Position numbers and translations under genes: made by a program. Under the pieces are notes generated by a model. That model saw only the letters and a list, made by a program, of their open reading frames with translations, searched no databases and was not told the origin of the DNA. From Cochliopodium minus (taxonomy: Eukaryota > Discosea > Himatismenida > Cochliopodiidae), in the NCBI GenBank assembly GCA_024220525.1, contig JAMYWO010000239.1, positions 1 through 54,856 of the forward strand: 54,856 nucleotides of DNA, written 5' to 3'. Position 1 is the stretch's first letter, and every line of letters starts with the position of its first letter. Below are positions 11,840 through 22,400 of the stretch, piece after piece.

Positions 11840-12781
11840 TTAATTATCTTCTTCATTTTTATTTACATTCTGAGAATTCAACTGTTCAATTTCCTGTTCC
11901 AACATTGAAATTAATTCGGAGGATTGAGAAACTTGAGTGGAGAGGATTTTATTGGTATTGAGGATTTCATTGAATTTAGAAAGAAGGGTATTGAATTTGT
12001 TTGAAATTTCTTCATTCTCTTTCTTGAGGAGAGTATTTTCTTCTACCAAAGCATTCAACTTTTCATTATCAACAACTTGCAATTGCCTATCATCCAAATC
12101 TCTTCTAAGGTTTTCATTTTCTTGAAAAATGAGTTCATTTGCGAAAATTAATCTATCTTTTTCTTTTTGCAAAAGACCATATTCTGAATTCATCTTCTTT
12201 GCTTTTTCTAATTCTTCATTCTTTTCATCAATTTCCTTTTCGAGCAATTCTGTGGTATGGATTTGGCATTTATAAAGGAATGAGTAATGATTGGAAGCAA
12301 TTTCTTCATTTTTCCTTGCTTCTTCAGACAGAAACAATCTTTCTTTCAATTCTCTGTTTTCATCATGATGTATTTCCAAAGAATTTTGTAATAATCTGAT
12401 TTTATGTTCATAATTTGATTTTTGATCGTTTATTTCTCCTTTAGTTTCATTTTTTGTTTTATTTTTTGCTTTTACTCCTGATTCTTTGAGTATATTCTTA
12501 TTTGAAGATGGAATGGTAGTGGAATTTAGTTTTATTTGTTTCAGAGGTGCCCTTTTATCTTTATTTTTTAATTCATTTATTGTTGATTTAAGCTTTCCTT
12601 GTAAAACAGTGAAAGGAGAATTGGGTACTTTTTGATTGTTTGTTGATGGTTGCAATGGTTGATTTTCATCTTGTATTTTATTGTACATTTTCTTTATAAT
12701 CTTTCCAGAATCTGAATTATTTGATTCCTTTCTTTTCCTTGTATCCAAATCTAATAAAACATTTTGAGGTAAATCATTCAT
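11840..12781 (-). CDS. Coiled-coil protein, 313 aa, single exon
   Basis: An intact ATG-to-TAA frame with no intron, unusual in this window. The N-terminal ~120 residues are basic, polar and probably disordered (RKRKESNNSDSGK, KDKRAPLKQIKLN). From about residue 125 to the end it is a long heptad-rich coiled coil (KIRLLQNSLEIHHDENRELK through MLEQEIEQLNSQ). There is no membrane segment or signal peptide and no enzymatic motif. The basic head plus coiled coil resembles cytoskeletal or chromosome-associated scaffold proteins in a general way, but I do not recognise the family. The stop is about 330 bp from the ANK-TBC start; the start is under 100 bp from the next gene's end. Confidence 0.75.
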   Translation of the reverse strand: MNDLPQNVLLDLDTRKRKESNNSDSGKIIKKMYNKIQDENQPLQPSTNNQKVPNSPFTVLQGKLKSTINELKNKDKRAPLKQIKLNSTTIPSSNKNILKESGVKAKNKTKNETKGEINDQKSNYEHKIRLLQNSLEIHHDENRELKERLFLSEEARKNEEIASNHYSFLYKCQIHTTELLEKEIDEKNEELEKAKKMNSEYGLLQKEKDRLIFANELIFQENENLRRDLDDRQLQVVDNEKLNALVEENTLLKKENEEISNKFNTLLSKFNEILNTNKILSTQVSQSSELISMLEQEIEQLNSQNVNKNEEDN

Positions 12782-12869
12782 TTTTTTTTTATATTAAAAT
12801 TATATTTATAATATTTTTCATGGCGCTCAAAATTAAAAAATTTAACGATCCAAAAAAAAAAGTTTTCTT

Positions 12870-13580
12870 TTAATTATAACATCCCAATTCCTTTGGAACA
12901 ACGAACAATAAAGGATCCGGAATATTTGAAACAAATTTCTGATAATCCATCGTTTTTGTTTTTCTATCACTTTCATTCACCAATCTGACAGGCAAGTTGG
13001 TTGAAATAGATTGATAATAAGTAACTTTATCAGATTCCCATCTCCATTCTCTACATTCTTCAAATTATTTAAAGAAAGAAATTTAATAAAGATTAGTAAT
13101 ATAAAGGATTTCTTTGTAAATTCTCCAATTAACAATCCCATCAATTCTTTTTTCTCCCTTATACTCCGCATTTGAAGTAGGTAAGAAATTGCAATTCATT
13201 GAACCTGTCAATTTATAATTATAACATCCCCTAAACGAAAGGGTTTTTTGTTTAACTCAAGAAAATCGAATGATATTGTAAAAGATCAATGAATAAATTA
13301 TTTTTGAAGATGTTTTTGAGATAAATTACCAGTATATTCCATTATAAAAGGACAATACACTGCTTTTTTCTGCTTTAAAATCAATAATGCTTGATTGAGT
13401 GAAAATTGAAACATTTTGGTCAAATCTTTTTCTTAGATTAACACAATCGTTATAGAAATATCCTATTTCTCCATTCTCTATCAATAATGTTGAAAAAGAT
13501 GTTGGGAATGAAGGAGGTGGAGGATCAATTGAAATGGAGAGTGATATAAGAAATAGTATAAAGAATAAAATGAATTTCAT
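12870..13580 (-). CDS. Ependymin-like secreted protein B (second tandem copy)
   Basis: Paralogue of the neighbouring gene at 13625-14292. The start was taken at the ATG at 13580, which gives a clean signal peptide (MKFILFFILFLISLSISI). An in-frame ATG at 13628 would add a Lys-rich tail unlike a secreted protein. Exon 1 is 13330-13580 (FYNDCVNLRKRFDQNVSIF). Exon 2 begins at 13230 (GCYNYKLTGSMNCNF). The last exon (about 13050-12870) reads ECREWRWESDKVTYYQS and ends DPLLFVVPKELGCYN-TAA. Layout and cysteines match the ependymin-related family: CVN, GCYN, MNC, CxEW, terminal GC. Oddity: the second intron has no GT donor in the phase used by its paralogue; the only nearby GT (in GATGGGATTGTTAAT) gives the wrong phase. 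It may use a non-canonical site, carry an indel, or be decaying. Confidence 0.6.
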
Positions 13581-13624
13581 TTCTTCCTTTTTTTTATATT
13601 TCTTTAATTTCTTTTTTTTTTGTT

Positions 13625-14292
13625 TCAATTACTGCTGGCAGTATAACATCCCAATTCCTTTGGAACAACAAATAATAATGGATCTGGAGTACCTGCAACA
13701 AAGTTTTGATAATCGACTGTAGTTCCTTGAGCATTATTGATCAATCTGACAGGAAAGTTGGTAGATACAGATTGGAAATAAATTATTTTATCATTTGGCC
13801 ATGTCCATTCTGTGCATACTTTAGATTTTAATGAAATTTAATTGAAAATTATTCGTTTTAAATGTTGAAAAAGAAACTTACATACTCCATTGATAGTTGC
13901 TTCTCCGCTATATACCGGATTGGAGGTTGGGAGTAATTGGCAATTCATAGGTGAGGTCAAATTAGAATTGTAACATCCCCTAATCGAAATAATTTGATGA
14001 TAATAAAACTATCATTTGGAGAATATATGAATTACCAGTATATCCCATTATAAAATGACAAATCGCTTCTCTTTTCTGTTTTAAAATTGAGAATGCTTGA
14101 TTGAGTAAAAATGGAAACATTTTGGTCGAATCTTGAACGTAAATTAACACAATCATAATAAATAAATCCTGGTGATCCATTTTCTGTTATTGAGGAAGAA
14201 TATGATGAAGGAAATGCAGGTGCTCCAATAATAAGAGATTTAGAGAGTGATATTAATATAAATAAAACGAAAAACAACCATTTTATTTCCAT
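13625..14292 (-). CDS. Ependymin-like secreted protein A, 182 aa, 3 exons
   Basis: Exons 14036-14292, 13882-13979 and 13818-13625 join in consistent phases to 549 nt. Residues 1-20 form a hydrophobic signal peptide (MEIKWLFFVLFILISLSKS), so it is secreted or lumenal. The body follows the ependymin-related pattern: FIYYDCVNLRSRFDQNVS, FTQSSILNFKTEK, a GCYN strand, MNCQLLPTSNPVY, CTEWTWPND, TNFPVRLINN, and TPDPLLFVVPKELGC near the end. Five cysteines sit where the family has its disulphide positions, and NVS/NLT are potential N-glycosylation sites. Ependymin-related proteins are secreted lipid-binding β-sandwich proteins; a ligand-binding role is inferred from family only. It lies head-to-tail with copy B, with only 44 bp between A's stop and B's likely start. 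The family call rests on pattern matching by eye. Confidence 0.72.
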
Positions 14293-14642
14293 ATTTTTTT
14301 TTTTTTTTAAAAAATTTGTGTATTTTCAAATTTCTTTCATTCAAGAAACATCTCCAACTACTTTTTTTTGATCTTCAAAATTAAGAATTAAAAACTAAAT
14401 TATTTAATTTCTCAATATTTTCCTTTGATTTATAGAAATCTAAAGAGTGAAATACTGAAATGATTAAAAATACAAAGTAGATCTAAAAAATCACTTCCAT
14501 TTTAAGAATTTATTCCAATTTAATTTTGATAGGAAAAAAGAAAATTATAAATTTATAAAAATCTCTTTTTTTTTCAATATTTTTTATAAATAAATAAAAG
14601 TAAAAAGCTCACAATTTGATTTGATATCCAGTTTAAAAATTG
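14293..14642. other. Intergenic, divergent gene starts
   Basis: Between ependymin-like A (-) and the Rho regulator (+). AT-rich, with short A and T runs. Nothing else recognised. Should contain both promoters. Confidence 0.6.
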
Positions 14643-17600
14643 ATGAGTAAATCTAAAGAAGAAGGATTAAATGGTATCCGTAATATATTGGATGAAATTG
14701 GATTGGATGAACAAAAGATTGAAAGATGCTTGACATTTATAAATAAAGTACTAAATGAACCATCCATCAAAATAAACAAAGATTTAATCCAAACAGAACC
14801 AACAACAGAAGATCCAATAAAAAGACCATTAAAGAAACTGATTAAGAAAATGTGGACAAAAACACTTCCTGTATTACCAATTAAAACCAATTCCCCTCCT
14901 ATTGAATCCAATAAAAATCAAAATAAATCAACAGGACCATCTCCACGATTATCATCATCAGATCCAAATAACAATCCATTTGAAATACCACAGAATAATC
15001 TACATCAATCTAAATCACAAGAAAATCTTCCAATAATTAAACAACCCATTAAAAAAGTTCCGCCAAACATTTCCAAATTATCTTCCAATCTGACAAAATC
15101 AGCAATGTCAATGGGTTTAAATAATTCATCCACAGAATTAGAGATTAAACCAAAACAGGGTAAAAAAAATAAAAAATATCTTTCAAAGAAAATAATTTAC
15201 AAATCAAAAAAATAGAGGATAATAGAAAAAATGCTGTCGAAAGATTAATCAAAGGAGAAAGTCAATATGTTGAAATGTTAGGAGCTTTAGTTGTAAATAT
15301 ACTTTAATAATTAATTTAAAAATATATTAAATAATCGCATTTATAAAAAATGTGAAAAATGCAAATCCTTTTTATAATCTCCATTATAAAATTGAAATAT
15401 GGAATTTAAGAAAATGAAATTTCTGATTTTTATCTTTTTTTTTTATTTTAGTTTTATGCAGAACAAATGAAAAAAAAAGTAGAAGAAAAAAAATTGATTT
15501 CAAACAAATTATTTTCTTACGATACATTCAGAATAATCTTTACAAATTCGCAAAAACTCTATCTCTTACATCTAGTTCTTTTGGAAGAAATGAAATATTT
15601 TTTTGCGATTAACCCAGTAACTGTTCCTGTGGGTCTCATTTTTTCAAACAAAGTGAAAGTGTTTAAAATGTATGCGCAATACATGTTGGGTATGTCCAAA
15701 TCTAAAATAGTTTTGAGGGAACAATTAGAAGATAAAAAATTTGCCTCCTTCATTGAGGATTGCAAAAAAAATGAGCCTTCTGGTAATTTTTTTTTTTAAA
15801 TTATTCAATATAATCATTAAAAGTCTTTTTGTTTTAATTTTTTCACATTTTCTTTTTTAAATTCAAAATTTTAACTTAATGATTTATTGGACATTTTATT
15901 AAATTTATTTTTTTTTATTAATTTTTTATATTAAATTAAACAATTTTATTTATTTTAATAATTTTATTCATTTTAATAAATTTATATTAATCAATTTTAT
16001 TAATTATTTTTTTTGAATAAATTTTTTAATTATTTTAAATTATTTTTTTTGAATAAATTTTTTAATTATTTAAAATTTTTTATTTAATTTTTTACCGTTA
16101 TTTATTCCGATTTTTTCTATAAATAATTTTTGTTTAATCTTATTTTTATTTAGGTTTGGGGATAGATATTATGTCATTGTTGACAATACCTTTGAACAGA
16201 ATATCACAGTACCAAATAGACATAGAAGCAGTAATAAACCAAACAGATGAAAAGGATATCGACTTTGTCCCTCTCAAAAACATGATCAAAGAAATGCAAA
16301 ACCTCAAAGAATACGTCAGCATCTCCAAAACTTTTACGGACTTATCCGAAATCGAAAAAAAAGTATTTGGCATCAAAGATACTCTTTGTAATTTTTTTTA
16401 TTCTTGTTTTTTTTTATTTGTTTTATTTTATTTTTAAAGAATTATTTCTTAAATAATTTTTTTTATTAATTTTTTTTCTTCAAAATTATTTTATTTTTAA
16501 AAATTATTTTTTAAATTATTTTATTTAGGTCAGACATTTCGTCATTTTAAAGAAAATTTCCCTATAAATTCCTCATTGACATCATACGACAAATTGTCAG
16601 AATCCCATGCATGGGCTTTCAACGATGCTATTTTGGTTGCCAAAAAATCTAAAAAATCCGGATGTCCTTATTCCTTTCAAGCCTTGATCCGCTTACATAA
16701 CGCCATAATTAAAGAACACAAATGTAAATCACTTTTATTTTTTTTTTAAATCATTTTTTTTTATTTTTCAATTATTTATTTTATTTTTCAACTTGTTTTA
16801 AATTTTAAGAATTTTTTTCCATTAATTTAAATAAATTTTATTTAATAATTTTTTTTGTCAATTTAAAATAGCTGATCAATTAAAATTTCAGGTGGAATTC
16901 ACGGATTTCAACAATAAAGCACAAAAATTGGAAACAGTTTATTTTTCAGCATCAAACACAGAAGAGAAAAACAAAATAGTGAAAGTGTTTGAATGGTCCA
17001 TCAACGAATTCAAAAAAACCAAAATTTTCACGGTCCCCCTTCAAGAGATCATGTCTCGTAAATCCGAAACGGGTATTGTTCCAAATTTCATCACTCAATG
17101 CTTTGAAGCTATTGAATTCAGTAATGGTAATATAAAATTTTCATTTTATTTCTTTTTTTATTTTTATTTTTTATTATTTTTTATTATTTATTATTTTTTA
17201 TTTTTTATTTCATTTTTTATTTTATTTTTATTTTATTTTTTAAAGTTTTGTATTTTTATTTTATATTATTTGTATTTTAATTTTTTATTTTTTATTTTTT
17301 ATTTTTTATTTTTTTTTGGTTTTAATTTTTTGTTAATTAGGATTGGAAGTGGAGGGAATTTTCAGAATATCGGGAGGAAATGACAAAATATATGAATTAA
17401 AGGATATGTTCGATAGAGGAGGATACGTTGATCTGAAGAACGAAAGTGTCCATTTAATTACTGGTATTTCAAAAAATAATTAATTTTTTTCTTATTTTTT
17501 TTATTTTTTTATTTTTTATTTTTTATCATATTTTTTAAATTTTTTTAAATATATAAGTATTTTTATAATAATTTTTTTATCATATTAATTTTTCTATTTT

Positions 17601-19217
17601 GAAAATTTGATTATTTTTATTTTTTGATTTAGAAATAATTTTTACTATTTTTTATTAGGACTTTTTAAATTGTGGTTGAGACAGTTACCAGAACCAGTGA
17701 TCCCTTTCAACGCATTTCACGAATGGATAAAACAAGTTCCAATGTTAAAAGAAATGGAGGTGGACAAACAAAAAAAGGAGACGGAAATACCCAAAGTCTT
17801 CCAAAATCTCCTCTCCCTCCTTTCTAAAGAATACCTTTCTTTATTAACCGAAATCATGAGGTTTGTCGTAAAAGGTGATTATTTTTATTTATTTTTTTAT
17901 TAAATTATTTACATTTTTTTAATATTTTATTTCTTATTTTTGTTTATTAAATCATTTTATTTTCGTTTTCTTTTTATCAGTTTTTCCATTTTTTTGTTAT
18001 TTACATTTTTTATTATTTTTTTATTATTTTTATTATTTATATTTTTATTTTCTTTTTTTCAGTTTTTTCTTTTTTTTTTTATTTTTATTTAAAGTTATTT
18101 GATTTTTTAATATTTTTATTTTTTAATTTATTATTTCCAATTTTGTTTATTAAATTATTTTATTTTTATTTACTTTTTATCAGTTTTTCCATTTTGTTGT
18201 TATTTTTTATTTTATTTTTTGAAAAAGTTATATCATACAGTGAAGTGAACAGGATGACATCAGCAAATATGGCCATTGTTTTGTCACCAAACATATTATA
18301 CATACCCATAGAAAACAGTGAGGATCTTTTAAATTCCACTGCCGACATAACAGGAAGTAATGAAATCATCCGCATTCTCATTGAAAATGCGAACAACATT
18401 TTCAAATTCAATACCTCTGATCCTAAATTTAAAACTTTAAGGTAAAAAATTAATATTTTTTTTATTTCTTTTTAAATAATTAATTTTTATTTTAAAATTT
18501 TTTATTTTTAATTTCTTTTTTAATTTTTCGTTTAATAATTATTTTAGGAGACAAAGTGTAAGAATTAATGAACTTTTGGAATTTAATGATTCAGAAAAAA
18601 CAACCCAAGAATTTGCTAACAGAGTGGATTTGAGATGCGCTACTGAATGCGCAAAGTGTGGACAGACAATCAACCATCTCACTGAAAAGACAGCTCTCAA
18701 AATCAAATCTAATATTTATCATAAGTCTTGTATGAAGGTAAATCTTTATTTATTTATTTATTTTATTTATTTTATTTATTTTATTTTATTTTATTTTATT
18801 TTATTTTATTTTATTTATTTATTTTTTAAAATAGTGTATTTTGTGTACCAAAAGTTTGCTTGGCTTGTACATTTCTAAAGATGGAACAAATCTCTGTTTT
18901 CGTGATTACACCAAACTTTTTGGTAACAAAAAAATATTTATAAAACAATATTTTTTTAACATTTTAGTTTTTCCCTTTAAAATAGTTTAAAAAACTTTCT
19001 TTTTTCTTATTTTTCTTTTTTTTTTTTAGGAGAAAGATGTTATTCTTGTTTGTACCCTATCAATGAAAAAGATAGGTTTGAATTCAAGTTGAACAAGTTT
19101 TGGCATTCAGAACATTTTACTTGCACCAAGTGTCAAGAATATCTTGGCGTCCACAATGAAGAACACATAACTGAAAGACAAGGAGATCCTTTTTGTCCTA
19201 AATGTGAAAAGAAATAA
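14643..19217 (+). CDS. DH-PH-RhoGAP-LIM protein (dual RhoGEF/RhoGAP)
   Basis: Multi-exon plus-strand gene; the start ATG at 14643 opens a polar N-terminal exon. Domains in order. DH (RhoGEF): ERLIKGESQYVEMLGALV (about 15238), FYAEQMKKKV to KKFASFIEDCKKNEPS (15454-15780), then DIMSLLTIPLNRISQYQIDI (16168 on), the helix that contacts Rho. PH-like: AWAFNDAILVAKKSKKSG and VEFTDFNNKAQKLE (16540-17000). RhoGAP: FTVPLQEIM, VPNFITQCFEAIEF, LEVEGIFRISGG with the arginine finger (about 17345), FKLWLRQLPEPVIPF (17663), and NRMTSANMAIVLSPNILY (18248). Two LIM zinc-finger modules: CAKCGQTINH to YHKSCMKCILC and LCFRDY, then CYSCLYPIN, FWHSEHFTCTKCQEYL, FCPKCEKK-TAA. It should act at membrane or actin, loading one Rho-family GTPase and switching off the same or another; LIM modules usually bind cytoskeletal partners. 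All key residues are present. Confidence 0.85.
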
Positions 19218-19436
19218 TTTTTTTTATTTATTTTATTATTAAAAATGAATTCTTTATTCTGTGTTGAAATTCTATTCCAAATCGTTAAAGATGAAAACTA
19301 TATTTTTTAAAAAAGAGAATAGAGAATAGTTAAATACATTTCAAATATACAATATTTTTGATTTTGAAAAGAACCATTTTTAAAAAAGAAAAAAAAAAAT
19401 ATAAAAAAAAGAAAAAGGAATTTTTGTTCAAAAAAG

Positions 19437-22400
19437 ATGAGCAGTTATTTGCAGTTGAAGAATATCCAGCAGCCCACATCTGTATATCATTCTGTCAAAG
19501 CACATTTCATCAATAAAAATGAGATGAACCTTGTCATCTCCTTATCCTCTTGTTTGCAAATTTATTCTATACTTGGAAAGGATAACCATGTACTCTATTC
19601 CCAATTTAAAATGAGATAGAAAAAAAGAATTATAAATTATTACAAAAATAACGATGAAAACATCAAAAAAAAAAAAAAGAAAAGAGGGGTGGTGATTGAT
19701 AGAAAATATACATACAAAATGCTAACCAAAAAGAATTATCCTATTTGTCAAATTAATAAGAAGAAAAATTAAAATATTTTTACCATTACTATACATCCCT
19801 TATATTCTATTATTATCAATACAAATAAATCATTTTCTGAAAATACACAAATTAAAATAAATCATAAATCACCATTCCTCTAATAAACTAACAATTCCTT
19901 TCAATATTTATTAATCTTTTTTTTTCTCCACATATTTTGATTTTCAGGATGATGAGAAGAATAAGAAAAGGAAATTGGATGAACAAATAATACCAACAAA
20001 GACAAAGCATAAATTAATTCTCGAATGCAATTACAATTTGAATGGAAAAATAAGATCTTTGGGGGTTGTCAAATTAGCTAATTATGAGACAGATTGTATC
20101 CTTCTCTCCTTCAGAGATGCCAAGATATCTGTGTTAAGATGGGATCCAAACAAACATGAGCCAGTAATCCATTCTCTTCATTGTTATGAAAAAGAAGAAT
20201 TGAGGAATTGTAAAAAAATAAAATAATAAAAAATAAAATAATAAAAAATATAAATAAAAAAATAAAAATAAAAAATAAAAATTTAAAAATAAAAAATTTA
20301 AAAAATAAAAAATAAAAAAAATTAAATTTAAATAAAAATTTAGATTTTATTTTTACTAGCTTGTACCTATTTCAAATATGACCCAGAGTTAAAAGTCGAT
20401 CTTAATGGGAGATGTTGCACAATGGTTATATTTGACAGATACCTAGTAGTGTTACCTTTTCTTTCGTCAAAAGAAGAATCATCAAGGTATTTAAAAAAAA
20501 TTAATACAAAAAAATTAATATAAAAAAATTAAAAATTAAATAAAAATTAAATAAATAAATAAAAAAATAAAAAATAAAAAATAAATTAAAAGTTAGAATA
20601 AATTAAAAGTCATGATAAATTAAAAGTCATGATAAAAATTATTAATATTTTTTTTTCCATCAGGAAATCATCTGTGATAATTCCACTCAAAGATTTGAAA
20701 ATGGATAATGTGAAGGACATGGTCTTTTTGGAGGGATACTTTGAACCAACCCTCTTGGTACTCTACGAACCCAAACTTCTTTGGGCAGGTCGTGCATTAG
20801 ACCAGACAATGAATAGTTGTTCCATCGCTGCTGTTTCACTCAACATCACCCAAAAAAAGTTTCCTACTACTATCTGGTACTTTTTTATTTCTATTATTTT
20901 ATTTTTTATTTTTATATTTTTTTATAAAAAATTATTATTTTGAAATAAATTTAATTTTTTTGATTATTTTTTATTGTTATTTTGAAATAAATTTAATTTT
21001 TTTGATTATTTATTTTTTATTACCTCCATTTGTTTGTTTTTTATTTTATTTTTTTATAATTTTTTATTTTCATTCTTTCTATTATTTTTGTTTTTATTTT
21101 TTACTTTATTACTTATCAATAAAACAAATTTTTAAACATTTTTTTTTCGTTTCTTTACGATAGGTCTTCCCAATTACCATTCGACAGCAAGTATTTAATA
21201 GCAGTCCCCAATCCAATATCAGGAGTTTTGGTTTTTTCATGCAATTACATTTTTTATTTCAATCAAACAACAAAGTATTGCTTCGCTCTTAATTCCGACT
21301 CTCTGATCACTCCCCCTCTTTCTCACGTTGAAGTCCAAGAGGGTCTCAGCAACATTATTATACAAAGAGTGAAATGTACTTTGTTGTCCACAGAAGATTC
21401 CATGGTCACTTTTTTAATGTCCATTCAAACTGGCGATATTTATTACATCCATCTCATCATTGAAGGTAAATAAATATGATTACACTTTTTTTTTTAAAAC
21501 AGAAAAAAAAACAAATTATTTTTTATTATCTATAACAGAAATTTTTTTAAAAAATTATTTTTATTCTTCATTTATATTTTGAATAAGAAAATTTTTTATT
21601 TTTTTAATTTTTCTATTTTTTTAAATTAATAGGAAGATCTCTTCACAAAATTCAATTGACAAAGGCATTTGCTAGTGTTCCAACATCGACCATTTGCCAT
21701 TTTGACAACAACCTTATTTTTTTGGGGTCAAAGTTGGGTAACTCTTTGTTGGTTTCTTACAAAAAGCAAGAAACAAATGATCTTCTCCAATCTGACAACA
21801 ATAAAGACAAAAAAGATAAAAACAATTCTTCTAAAAAAGGTAATGTGGATGATATGGGTATTGATAATTTGTTTTCAATTGAAGATGAAAGCAATAAAGG
21901 AAAAATTCTTGGTAAACTTATTTTATTTTTTTGAATTTATTAAAATCTTCAATAATTTCATATTTTCATTTTTATTTATTTTAGATATTTTTTTATTTTT
22001 TATTTTTTATTTATTTATTTTATTTTTTATCTTAATTTAAAATTTTTATTACTTTATTTATTATTTTTACTATTTTTTAACACTTTATTTATTATTTTTT
22101 TTTATTTTTAAAATTTTAAAAGGAAAATCTAACAAAAAATTGGATATTTACGAGTTCAAATTGGAAGATGAGATCATAAACATAGGTCCCATCAATGACC
22201 TGATCGTTTCCGACTCTCTCGACTCGGCTTCTCAATCCAACAAGAAAAACAGTCTAAAAAAGCAAGCAGACATCATCACATGTAGTGGTTACGATAAAAC
22301 AGGGTTTGTTTCGATCATTCAAACAACAGTCAGACCTGATCTCTATTTCTTTTTCAAAATGGGAGAGGACATTCGTTCTTGTTGGTCTCTCTATGACTCC

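Noticed and set aside
19590-19619. Possible TAG read-through at the end of CPSF160 exon 1
   Set aside because: A GT donor at 19590 (after GKDNH) joins in phase 0 to the exon at 19948, so the TAG at 19617-19619 lies in an intron and needs no recoding.
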